Shown here: piece after piece, positions 26,138 to 34,346 of the stretch
Layout: every line of letters starts with the position of its first letter
Position numbering within the stretch: the first letter of the stretch is position 1
NCBI RefSeq assembly: GCF_000282575.1
Contig: NZ_AKJA01000134.1
Coordinates: 1 to 64,000, forward strand
Direction of reading: 5' to 3'
Origin: Herbaspirillum sp. YR522
Lineage (GTDB): Bacteria; Pseudomonadota; Gammaproteobacteria; Burkholderiales; Burkholderiaceae_D
Length of the DNA stretch: 64,000 bases
Made by a program: the position numbers and the translations under genes
The notes under the pieces: model-generated
Told to the model about the DNA's origin: nothing
What the model saw: only the letters and a program-made list of their open reading frames with translations
The model's database searches: none

Positions 26138-28242
26138 GCCGCTTCTCCGTGGGACGAGGCAGGCCGCAGGTGCAGGTTGCCATGCTGGTCGGTGTGCCCC
26201 TGCCAGCCGGGCAGCAGCACGATGGTGGTGTCTTCCTGCTCGATCACGGCCGGGCCGTCGAGCAGGTCGCCGGTGCCCAGGGCGCTACGGTCGAACACCC
26301 CGGTGTCCTGCCAGGCGCCGCGCAGGTACACCTGGCGGCGCGCCCGCGGCACCGGGCGGCCGCTGCCGGCCGGGCTCTGCGGGCTGGCGGCCTTGGCCAG
26401 GCGGCCGACGATGGCCAACCGGATGGTCGATACCTCGACCGGCGCCTGCTGGTCGCGAAAGCCATACAGCCGTTCGTGTTCCCGATGGAACGCCTCGCGC
26501 AGCACGGCCGCATCGAGCGGCGTGGGCAAGGTCTCGGGCAAGGCAACGTTCAATTCATAGGCCTGGCCGGCATAGCGCATGTCGAGGGCATGGCGCAGTT
26601 GCGGCGCGCCGCTGGCCTCTTGCACGCCCTGCTGCGCCAGCCATTGCGTGGCCTCGCTGCCCAGGGCCGCCCAGATGCGCCCGACCTCGCCCGCGCTGGC
26701 ATCATCGATGGCGACCCGCAGGCTGCGCACGAAGTCGCGCCGCAGGTCGGAGGTGGCCGCGCCCAGCGCGCAGAAGGTGCCCGGTTTTTGCGGCACCAGC
26801 ACGTGCTTCAGTCCGGCTTCCTCGGCCAGCCAGTTGGCATGGGTGGGACCAGCCCCGCCAAACGGCACCAGGGCGAATTCGGCCGGATCCAGGCCGCGCT
26901 GGGCCAGGCTCTTGCGCAATTCGGAGGCCATCTGGGCGGTGGCGATGGCCAGCGCGCCGGCGGCTGCCCGTACCGGCGCATCCTGGTCCGTCTGGCCCAG
27001 GGCCTGGGCCACCTGCGCCAGGGCCTGCAAGGCATGTTGCGGATACAGTTGCATGCTGCCGCCGACGAAGGCGTCGGGATCGAGCACGCCGGTGGCCAGG
27101 TAGCAGTCGGTCACGGTGGCGTCGAGGCCGCCGCGGCCATAGCAGGCCGGGCCGGGATCGGCGCCGGCGCTCTCGGGCCCGACCTTGAGCACGCCATGGG
27201 CATCGACCCGGATGCGCGAACCGCCGCCGGCGCCGATGGCCGACACGCCCACCACCGGCAGCACCAGCGGCAAGCCGCCGATCTCGGTGCGGGTGACCAT
27301 CTCGGCCTGGCCATGGCGCGACACCGCGATGTCGCTGCTGGTGCCGCCCATGTCGAAGGTGACGATGCCCGGCGTGCCCGATTCGACCGCCAGCCTTGCG
27401 GCCGCCACCACGCCCGAGGCCGGGCCCGACAAGACGGTGTCGATGGGACGCGCCAGCGCGCCGCGCAGCGACAGCGAACCGCCATTGGAGGCCGTCACCA
27501 GGATCGGCGCGCTCACGCCCAGTTCGGCGGCCAGCTGTTCGAGACGCTCGAAATAACGTTGCATCAGCGGTTGGATATAGGCATTGAGCGAGGCCACCAC
27601 GGTGCGCTCGTACTCGCGGATCTCGGGCCAGGTCTGCGCCGCCGACAGCACCGCCACGCCGCTGGAAGAAGCCGGCAGCGCCGCCTGCAGCGCCTGGGCC
27701 AGCTCGGCCTCGCGCTCCGGTTGCAGGTAACCGTTGATCAGCATCAGCACCACGGCGTCGGCACCCAGCGCGCCCAATTGCGTGGCGACGGCGGCGATCT
27801 CGTCGGCGTGCGGCCAGCGTGTGACCTGTCCCTTGCGGTCGAAGCGGGCGCCGATCTCGATGACTCTCTCACGTGACAGGAAAGGCTCTTCGCGCGTCGC
27901 ATGGAAATCGAAAGAGGACGGCATGCGCGCGCGACCGATCTCCAGCACATCGCGAAAACCTTCGCTGGTCACCAGCGCCACCCGCGCCCCGCGGCGCTGG
28001 ATGATGGCATTCAAGCCGATGGTGGTGCCATGCATCAGCACCGCCACATCGGACGGTGCCAGGCCGCACTTGGCGATCAGCGCGGCCAGCCCGTCGCGCA
28101 CGGCCAGGGCCGGATCGGCGGGCGTACTGGGCTGCTTGTGGTAGGCAAATTGCTGGCGTTGCGGATGGTACAGGACGAAGTCGGTGAAGGTGCCACCGAC
28201 ATCGATACCGATGCGTGCGCCTGCCGAGGGGACTGGATTCAC
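26134..28242 (-). CDS. hyuA: Hydantoinase A/oxoprolinase family protein (HyuA-like)
   Basis: ATP-binding subunit of 702 residues in the actin/Hsp70 fold. The N-terminal phosphate loop RIGIDVGGTFTDFVLY and the second one FDMGGTSSDIAV are clear, as are HGTTIGLNAII and the GGAGPTHA motif near the C-terminal third. I chose GTG 28242 because GCGGAGCA lies 6-12 bases upstream; the frame extends to 28275 without better signals. It leads an operon hyuA-hyuB-potD-potA-potB-potC on the minus strand, mostly ATGA-linked. A palindrome lies 97-112 bases upstream. Confidence 0.92.
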   Translation of the reverse strand: MNPVPSAGARIGIDVGGTFTDFVLYHPQRQQFAYHKQPSTPADPALAVRDGLAALIAKCGLAPSDVAVLMHGTTIGLNAIIQRRGARVALVTSEGFRDVLEIGRARMPSSFDFHATREEPFLSRERVIEIGARFDRKGQVTRWPHADEIAAVATQLGALGADAVVLMLINGYLQPEREAELAQALQAALPASSSGVAVLSAAQTWPEIREYERTVVASLNAYIQPLMQRYFERLEQLAAELGVSAPILVTASNGGSLSLRGALARPIDTVLSGPASGVVAAARLAVESGTPGIVTFDMGGTSSDIAVSRHGQAEMVTRTEIGGLPLVLPVVGVSAIGAGGGSRIRVDAHGVLKVGPESAGADPGPACYGRGGLDATVTDCYLATGVLDPDAFVGGSMQLYPQHALQALAQVAQALGQTDQDAPVRAAAGALAIATAQMASELRKSLAQRGLDPAEFALVPFGGAGPTHANWLAEEAGLKHVLVPQKPGTFCALGAATSDLRRDFVRSLRVAIDDASAGEVGRIWAALGSEATQWLAQQGVQEASGAPQLRHALDMRYAGQAYELNVALPETLPTPLDAAVLREAFHREHERLYGFRDQQAPVEVSTIRLAIVGRLAKAASPQSPAGSGRPVPRARRQVYLRGAWQDTGVFDRSALGTGDLLDGPAVIEQEDTTIVLLPGWQGHTDQHGNLHLRPASSHGEAA

Positions 28243-28338
28243 TACGATTGCTCCGCAAAAGACCTTCCTGCGCACACGCTGGCGCAGGAAAAGGCCACGA
28301 TTTTAGGATGTGGTGCTGTTTAGAAGAAATACGATTTC

Positions 28339-28354
28339 CGAATTAGCATATTCG
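28339..28354. promoter_or_regulatory. Palindromic box in the hyuA / M81-peptidase divergent promoter region
   Basis: CGAATTAGCATATTCG has 5-bp arms (CGAAT/ATTCG) and differs from the box at 4607-4622 in 3 of 16 bases, with the same GATTT close upstream. It lies roughly midway between the hyuA start (28242) and the M81 start (28440), in a distinctly AT-rich stretch (28310-28390). A further CGAATTCG dyad lies nearby. A shared regulator for both operons is the simplest reading. Confidence 0.5.
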
Positions 28355-28439
28355 ATATTCAAACTTCGAATTCGGTTCATTATTCACTTAATGTCGATCA
28401 GAATCGACCAAACCCACACCTCTATCACAGGACGAGATC

Positions 28440-29996
28440 ATGCATATCGCCGTCGGCGGCTTCCAGCACGAGACTAACACCTTTAGCCAGGTCGCCGCCG
28501 GCTGGGCCGATTTCCTCGCGCCCGACACCTGGCCCGGCCTGTTGCAGGGCGAGGCGCTGATGACGCAGATGCTGCCGCCGCCAGGCGCGGCGCCGCGCAA
28601 TATCCCGATCGCCGGCTTCGTCGATGCCGCCCGCAGCGCCGGCGCCCTGGCGCGCCTGCTGCCGTTGGCCTGGAGCGCCGCCGGGCCGGCCGGACGGGTG
28701 ACCCGGGAGGCGTTCGAGAACATGGCCGCGCTGCTGCTGGACGGGTTGCGCCGGCAGCCGGTCGACGCCGTCTATCTCGACCTGCATGGCGCCATGGCGG
28801 CCGAACATGCCGACGACGCCGACGGCGAGCTACTGCGCCGGGTGCGCGCCGCGATCGGGCCGCAGGTACCGCTGGTGGCCAGCCTGGACCTGCATGCCAA
28901 TGTCTCCACGCAGATGCTCGAGAGCGCCGACCTGCTGCTGGCCTATCGCACCTATCCGCATACCGACATGGCCGCCACCGGCGCGGCGGTATGGCAATGG
29001 CTGGCGCGGCGCCTGGGCGGTGCCGCCCGCGGCCACATGGCCTGGCATCGGGTACCTTTCCTGATCCCGATGTGCTGGCAGAGCACCGGCGCGGCGCCCG
29101 CCGACGACTTGTACCGCACGCTGCAACGGATCGAAGCGCGTCACACCGCGCAGTTGTCCTTTGCCATGGGCTTTCCGGCCGCCGACGTGGCCAAGTGCGG
29201 GCCCGCCCTGTGGGCTTATGCGCATGACGACGAGACCGCCCAGCGCGCCGCGCGCGAGATGCTCGACGCGGTGCTGGCGGCCGAGGCCGGGTTCGACGGC
29301 AGCATCCTCGACGCCGACCAGGCCGTGGCACAGGCGCTGCGACACCTGCGCCGCGCCGACGCCGGTCCGGGCCCGGTGGTGATCGCCGATGCCCAGGACA
29401 ACCCGGGCGCCGGCGGTAGCGCCGATACCACCGGCGTGCTCAAGGCGCTGCTGGCGGCCGATGTGCCGCAGGCGGTGCTGGGGCTGCTGGTCGACCCGCA
29501 GGCCGCGCGCCAGGCTCATGCCGCGGGCGTGGGCGCGGTGCTGGACCTGGCCCTGGGTGGGCGCTCGGGCGCGCCCGGCGACACCCCCTTGCAGGCCCGC
29601 TTCGTGGTGGAAAGACTGCACATGGGCGAGGTCGAGGCCACCGGTTCCGTGTTTCGTGGCTATCGCCTGACGCTGGGACCGAGCGCCTGCCTGCGCATCG
29701 GCGGCGTGCAGGTGGTGGTGGTGTCCAAGCCGGTGCAGTTGCTGGACCTGGCCTTGCTGCGCTTCATCGGCATCGAGCCGGCGCAGCAGCAGATCATCGT
29801 GCTCAAGAGCATGGTGCATTTCCGGGCCGACTTCGAGCCGCTGGCCCGGGCGGTCCTGGTCTGCGCCGCGCCCGGCCTGCTGGCGCTCGATCCGGCGCGA
29901 CTGCCATGGACCCGATTGCCGGCCGGCATGCGCCGTTGCCCGCGCACCACAGCATCGGCGCCCGAACCCCACGCGCTGACAGGCGCCAATAAGTAA
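28440..29996 (+). CDS. M81-family metallopeptidase (MlrC-like)
   Basis: Cytoplasmic protein of 518 residues. It opens with the family motif MHIAVGGFQHETNTFSQ, then YLDLHGAM (zinc-site region), SLDLHANVS, TYPHTDM and VVIADAQDNPGAGGSADTT. The C-terminal MlrC_C domain follows. MlrC degrades linearised microcystin fragments; most relatives have unknown peptide or amide substrates. The ATG at 28440 lies 7 bases after ACAGGACGAG. It diverges from hyuA and probably shares its operator. That supports a joint catabolic pathway: import by PotABCD, ring opening by HyuAB and cleavage by this enzyme. Confidence 0.9.
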   Translation: MHIAVGGFQHETNTFSQVAAGWADFLAPDTWPGLLQGEALMTQMLPPPGAAPRNIPIAGFVDAARSAGALARLLPLAWSAAGPAGRVTREAFENMAALLLDGLRRQPVDAVYLDLHGAMAAEHADDADGELLRRVRAAIGPQVPLVASLDLHANVSTQMLESADLLLAYRTYPHTDMAATGAAVWQWLARRLGGAARGHMAWHRVPFLIPMCWQSTGAAPADDLYRTLQRIEARHTAQLSFAMGFPAADVAKCGPALWAYAHDDETAQRAAREMLDAVLAAEAGFDGSILDADQAVAQALRHLRRADAGPGPVVIADAQDNPGAGGSADTTGVLKALLAADVPQAVLGLLVDPQAARQAHAAGVGAVLDLALGGRSGAPGDTPLQARFVVERLHMGEVEATGSVFRGYRLTLGPSACLRIGGVQVVVVSKPVQLLDLALLRFIGIEPAQQQIIVLKSMVHFRADFEPLARAVLVCAAPGLLALDPARLPWTRLPAGMRRCPRTTASAPEPHALTGANK

Positions 29997-30206
29997 CACG
30001 TAAATTCAAATAACTTCGATAGCCATTTATCACCGCCACACGCAGAATCTCGTTCTTTTTAGCGTCGTCGGGCGGAAATCAGTGGTTTCTCGGCAGAAAT
30101 CCAATAAATCCTCTCGCACGGCATCGGAAATATCCTGATAGCCGACGCCATGGGCCAGGCATACGATGCACCCATCGAATCAACTTGTTCCTCGAGAGGT
30201 AAGCAA

Positions 30207-30389
30207 ATGAACGTCCTTGACACCCTGATGCGTTTCACCGAAACCGCGCTGGCGCTCTACGCTGCCTACGTGGTGCTGGGTTCACTGGCGTTTGGCTTGT
30301 TCATCTGGCGCCGGGTATATGCCGCGCCCCGGCCGGCGGAGCGCCGCATGCGCCCGCGCCTGAACGATTCGGACTTCAACGCGCATTGA
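30207..30389 (+). CDS. Small membrane protein, 60 residues, unknown
   Basis: Single-helix membrane protein: hydrophobic segment about 15-34 (LALYAAYVVLGSLAFGLFIW), then a basic tail (RRVYAAPRPAERRMRPRL). ATG 30207 has a good GAGAGG site. The frame extends upstream to 30150, but without export or membrane features. A strong terminator lies 33 bases after the stop, so it seems to be a single-gene transcript. No family recognised. Confidence 0.65.
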   Translation: MNVLDTLMRFTETALALYAAYVVLGSLAFGLFIWRRVYAAPRPAERRMRPRLNDSDFNAH

Positions 30390-30421
30390 AGCCGGCGCGA
30401 TACCCGCCTCCAGCCATCGCG

Positions 30422-30450
30422 GCCGGACTCTTCGGAGCCCGGCTTTTTTT
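30422..30450. terminator. Rho-independent terminator
   Basis: GCCGGACTC (30422-30430), a TTCG tetraloop and GAGCCCGGC (30435-30443) form a 9-bp stem with one A-C mismatch, followed by seven T. It ends the small membrane-protein transcript and lies 36 bases before the 3' end of the convergent polymerase gene. Confidence 0.85.
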
Positions 30451-30485
30451 CGTCCGTGCGCCCCGTGTCCGCTACCGGGCCGGAT

Positions 30486-32924
30486 TCAGAACAGCGCCTG
30501 CTGCGGCGAGGTGATGCGGGCGAAACTGTCGTCGACGAACATCAGGATGGCGTCGGCCACCGGTGCCAGCTGGCGCTCCAGATAGTGGCCGTAGTCGATG
30601 GCGGCGCTGCGCTTTTCGAGCGGTTCGGGGCCGGCGGTGGTCATGACGTAGTTGATCCAGCCGCCCTGCTGGTATTGCAGTGGCCGGCCGTCGTCGCGAT
30701 TGACCTGGTCGGCCAGGCGCGCGGCGCGCACATGCGGCGGTACGTTCTTTTCGTAATGATCGAGTTGGCGCCGCAGCCGCTTGCGATAGATCAATTGCTC
30801 GTCCAGCCGGCCGGCCAGCAGGTCGGCCACGTAGCCGACGATATAGTCGCGGTAGGGCTCGCCCCGGAAGATGCGCAGGTACAGCGCCTGCTGGAACTGC
30901 TGGGCCAGCGGCGTCCAATCGGTACGAACCGTCTCCAGCCCCTTGTAGGTCACCCGGTCGCCACCCTGTGCATCGCGCACATACCCTGCATAGCGCTTCT
31001 TGCTGCCGATCTCGGCGCCGCGCACGCTGGGCATCAGGAAGCGCTGGTAATGCACTTCGAACTGCAGCTCGAGCGCACTGTCGAGCCCGTATTGCACCTG
31101 CAGGTGCTGGCGCCACCAGGCGTTGATGGTGCGCGTGAGTTCGATGCCGATGGCGCGCGCGGATGGGTCGTCATGGGCGCGCTTGAGCCAGACGAAGGTG
31201 GAGTCGGTATCGCCGTAGATCACTTCGAAGCCCTGCGCCTCGATCAACTCGCGGGTACGGTGCATGATCTCGTGGCCGCGCCGGGTGATCGACGAGGCCA
31301 GCCGCGAATCGAAGAAACGGCAGGCGGTCGAGCCGAGCACCCCGTAGAACGAGTTCATGATGATCTTCAGCGCCTGCGACAACGGCTGGTTGCCCTGCCG
31401 CTTGGCGTCGTCGCGGCCCTGCCAGATCTGGGCGATGATGGCCGGCAGGCTGTGGCTGCGGCGCGAGAACCGGGCCTGGTTGAAGCCCGGCACGGTATCG
31501 GCCTCGGGTTCGACCAGGGTACCTTCGACCAGCCCTACCGGGTCGATCAGGAAGCTGCGGATGATGGCCGGATAGAGGCTCTTGTAGTCCAGTACCAGCA
31601 CCGAATCGTACAGCCCGGGACGCGACTCCATGACGAATCCACCCGGGCTGGCGATGGCCTCGGCATCGCCCAGGTTGGGCGCTACGTACCCCTTGCGATG
31701 CATCTGCGGCAGGTACAGGTGGGTGAAGGCGGCCACCGAGCCGCCGCTGCGGTCGACCGCCAGGCCGGTGACGGCGGCACGCTCCAGCAGGAACGCCAGG
31801 ATGCCGGTGTGGGCGAAGATGCGGGTGACCAGTTCGCAATCCTTCAGGTTGTAGCGTGCCAGGGCCACCCGGTCCTCGGCGAACATGCGATCGATCTCGT
31901 CCATGCGCTGGTACGGCGTGGCGATCGCCTTGCCTTCGCCCAGCAGGGTCTGGGCGACGTTTTCGAGGCTGAACGAGGGAAAGCTCCAGAATGCCGAGCG
32001 CAGGCTCTCGATGCCATCGATCATCAGGCGGCCCGGCGCCGTCACCAGCATGTGATTGGCCCTGAAGCCATGCTCCCGCCATTCCAGCTTGCGCCCGCCG
32101 CGCCCCAGTTGCAACGGCACGCCGTACTTGTCGGCCTGCTTCTGCAATACCTGCAGATCGAACTGGATCAGGTTCCAGCCGATGATGGCATCCGGATCGT
32201 GGCGCGCCATCCAACGGTTCAGGCAAGCGATCAGCTCGGCCCGGCTATCGCAGAAATGCAGGGCGAAGTCGGGCGCGGCACCCTGCTGCGGCGCCGTGCC
32301 CAGGACATAGACGGTGCGCTGGCCGCAGCCTTCCAGGGCAATCGAATACAACTCGCCCTGCCAGCTGGTCTCGATATCGAGGGACACCAGCCGCAGCGGC
32401 GGCCGGTAATCGGGATGCGCCCTGACGCGGGCCTGATGCAGGCTGCCGTCGGCGCCCGGCAGGCCCGACAACAGCAGCGGCGCGTTGATGAAGCGTTCCA
32501 TCAGGTAGCGTTCGGGCGGCCGGATATCGGCTTCGAAGACGGTGATGCCGGACTGCATCAATTGCTTTTCCGCCTTCAGCAACTTGCGGTACTGGTTACT
32601 GTAGAGACCCAGCACGGGGTGCTGTGCGAAGTCCTTCAAGCCCGGCAGTGCGCGCAATGCCACACCGGGCTCGCCGGCCAGCAGCGCCTGTGCCCGCTCG
32701 AGGTCCTGCGTGCGGATGAATGCCACCGCCTCCTGCGGCGCCAGCAACAGCCGCCGCGGCCCGTCGTCGGTGGCTACCCACAACTCGATCTCGACGCCGG
32801 CCGGCGTGTCGCGCCAATGGCGCGTCAGCAGGAAGCCTGCGCACTCCGGCACCGGCTGTGGGTGCGACGGCGGCTGCTCGTCGATTGGTCCGATATCCTG
32901 CCTCTGCACTGCGATCCCTGTCAT
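30486..32924 (-). CDS. polB: DNA polymerase II (family B)
   Basis: Family B DNA polymerase of 812 residues (E. coli Pol II has 783). The exonuclease domain has Exo I LVSLDIETSW and Exo II IIGWNLIQFDL. The polymerase domain has motif A VLDYKSLYPAII, motif B KIIMNSFYGVLGS and motif C VIYGDTDSTFVW, all intact. So both proofreading and synthesis should work. ATG 32924 (MTGIAVQRQ) gives a fitting length; the frame is open to 33269, but that part is not family-like and overlaps the divergent region. Pol II acts in replication restart and translesion synthesis. I looked for a LexA box upstream and did not see one. Confidence 0.93.
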   Translation of the reverse strand: MTGIAVQRQDIGPIDEQPPSHPQPVPECAGFLLTRHWRDTPAGVEIELWVATDDGPRRLLLAPQEAVAFIRTQDLERAQALLAGEPGVALRALPGLKDFAQHPVLGLYSNQYRKLLKAEKQLMQSGITVFEADIRPPERYLMERFINAPLLLSGLPGADGSLHQARVRAHPDYRPPLRLVSLDIETSWQGELYSIALEGCGQRTVYVLGTAPQQGAAPDFALHFCDSRAELIACLNRWMARHDPDAIIGWNLIQFDLQVLQKQADKYGVPLQLGRGGRKLEWREHGFRANHMLVTAPGRLMIDGIESLRSAFWSFPSFSLENVAQTLLGEGKAIATPYQRMDEIDRMFAEDRVALARYNLKDCELVTRIFAHTGILAFLLERAAVTGLAVDRSGGSVAAFTHLYLPQMHRKGYVAPNLGDAEAIASPGGFVMESRPGLYDSVLVLDYKSLYPAIIRSFLIDPVGLVEGTLVEPEADTVPGFNQARFSRRSHSLPAIIAQIWQGRDDAKRQGNQPLSQALKIIMNSFYGVLGSTACRFFDSRLASSITRRGHEIMHRTRELIEAQGFEVIYGDTDSTFVWLKRAHDDPSARAIGIELTRTINAWWRQHLQVQYGLDSALELQFEVHYQRFLMPSVRGAEIGSKKRYAGYVRDAQGGDRVTYKGLETVRTDWTPLAQQFQQALYLRIFRGEPYRDYIVGYVADLLAGRLDEQLIYRKRLRRQLDHYEKNVPPHVRAARLADQVNRDDGRPLQYQQGGWINYVMTTAGPEPLEKRSAAIDYGHYLERQLAPVADAILMFVDDSFARITSPQQALF

Positions 32925-33132
32925 GTCGTTTCTGGTGCGCGCCTGGCACTGGCGCGATTCTACTGCGTTGCCGGCGTCGCCGCGCTGGCATTGTAAAGGC
33001 TTGCCAACATGCTTTTTCAGCTGCAAAGATTTTTCAAAAAAGACCACTCTACTTGGCGTTTTGAAGACTAAAAGCCGATGCCATGCTTGCGCCCGGGCTT
33101 CCACCGTTTCCTTATCGCACCTGCTGCGCGCC

Positions 33133-33921
33133 ATGAACCGACTTCTTCTTCGCACCGCCTTCATTACATTCATCGCCCTGGCCGGCATTGCCGCGGCGTC
33201 ATTGCCGTGCGGCGCGGCAGCGGCCAGCTTCGACTGCCGCCGCGCCGGCTCGGCCAACGAGAAAACCATCTGCGGCGATGCGCTCCTGTCAGCCGCGGAC
33301 GATCGCCTGGGCCAGGCCTATCGCGCCGCCCGCCAGCAGGCCGCCGACCGTCGTGCCTTCACCGCCGAATCGGAGCGCCAATGGCGCTGGCGCGAGCAGA
33401 ATTGCCACGACCGTGCCTGCCTGGTGCGCTGGTATGAACGTCGACAGGCCGAACTGCAGGCACCCGCCGGTACGTCCCTGGAAGCGGCCGTCCGGTTACC
33501 GGTGTCGGCACCGGCGGCCCTGCCCGCTCCCAGCGCTGCGGGGGCGCCCATCGCGGCCCCCGGCGCGCTCAAGCTGGGCCTGTCGAACCGCCAGATCGCC
33601 GACATCGCGCCCCCCGGCAGCGCCCCCTGGCCGCATTACCTGCGCGCCGAGCAAGGGCGGTATTTCTATGAGGATACGCAGCACCGGGGCGCCCTGGTCA
33701 GCGTGCGCTACTACGGCGTCGAAAACGGCCAGTACGTCATCGAGACCAGCCGCGGTAGCGCCGTGGCGCGCCTGACCTGCAGCGCCGATTGCCGCTACAT
33801 CGCCCTGCTGGCGCTACCGGGCGATGTCGAGACCGACACCGTGATCGTGCCCAACGACAGCCATTCGCTGCCGTCGATCATCGTCAACGACGCCCGTCAC
33901 GGCCTGTTGGCGGTGCGCTGA
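33133..33921 (+). CDS. Secreted protein with LprI-like domain
   Basis: Exported protein of 262 residues. A signal peptide (about 1-30, cleaved near AAAA) is followed by a LprI-like domain (about 31-112) with the usual pattern SFDCRRAGSANEKTIC, AADDRLGQAYRAA, W-R-E-Q-N-C and a C-L-V-R-WYERR end, with four cysteines likely paired. LprI of Mycobacterium inhibits lysozyme. The C-terminal half (about 150-262) is a second, unrecognised domain with two cysteines (LTCSADCRYIALL). Pro/Ala-rich residues 125-145 link the two. It is divergent from polB. Confidence 0.75.
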   Translation: MNRLLLRTAFITFIALAGIAAASLPCGAAAASFDCRRAGSANEKTICGDALLSAADDRLGQAYRAARQQAADRRAFTAESERQWRWREQNCHDRACLVRWYERRQAELQAPAGTSLEAAVRLPVSAPAALPAPSAAGAPIAAPGALKLGLSNRQIADIAPPGSAPWPHYLRAEQGRYFYEDTQHRGALVSVRYYGVENGQYVIETSRGSAVARLTCSADCRYIALLALPGDVETDTVIVPNDSHSLPSIIVNDARHGLLAVR

Positions 33922-34049
33922 TCGAAGTCGGGGTTTTTTCCTACAGGATGTTGCGATGCCGGATGACATTGCGAGCCGGCGCTTGGCCTGATAATCCAAT
34001 TGCCGCAACGGGAATTGCCCGGCGCCCAGCGACCTGCCGCGAGAACATC

Positions 34050-34256
34050 ATGAAAAAAATCGAATTCAATGGTTACCTCATCGTCTACCTGACCGACAAC
34101 CTGTTCGGTCGTTGGCGAGGTTCGTTTGCGGTCTTGAAGAACCGCGCCGAAGTCAGCCGGGGTTCGCTGCCGTTGCAGGCGCGTAGCGCCGAAGACGCCG
34201 AATCCGAACTGCTGGCCGCGGCCAAGCGCTGCATGGCGCATCCGCTGGCTGCCTGA
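34050..34256 (+). CDS. Small conserved-looking cytosolic protein, 68 residues
   Basis: No family assigned. The ATG at 34050 (MKKIEFNGYLIVYL) follows CGAGAACATC. The sequence looks like a short beta-rich N-half (EFNGYLIVYLTDNLFGRWRG) and an alpha-helical C-half (SAEDAESELLAAAKRCM), with no signal peptide. It is preceded by about 128 bases without a gene. Convergent with the MocR gene. Confidence 0.6.
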   Translation: MKKIEFNGYLIVYLTDNLFGRWRGSFAVLKNRAEVSRGSLPLQARSAEDAESELLAAAKRCMAHPLAA

Positions 34257-34346
34257 GACCCCTCTTGACCGGGTGCCCACCCGGCCTGGCATGAATGCCA
34301 GCACGTCGGCGCGTTGCCGCCCTTTGCCGAGCGTATCTTCGTTCGA

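Noticed and set aside
32925-33132. LexA (SOS) box upstream of polB
   Set aside because: I searched for a CTGT-N8-ACAG-like dyad on both strands in this region and found none.
32925-33269. N-terminal extension of the polymerase II frame
   Set aside because: The extra 115 codons are not polymerase-like and run through the divergent promoter region and into the start of the LprI-like gene.
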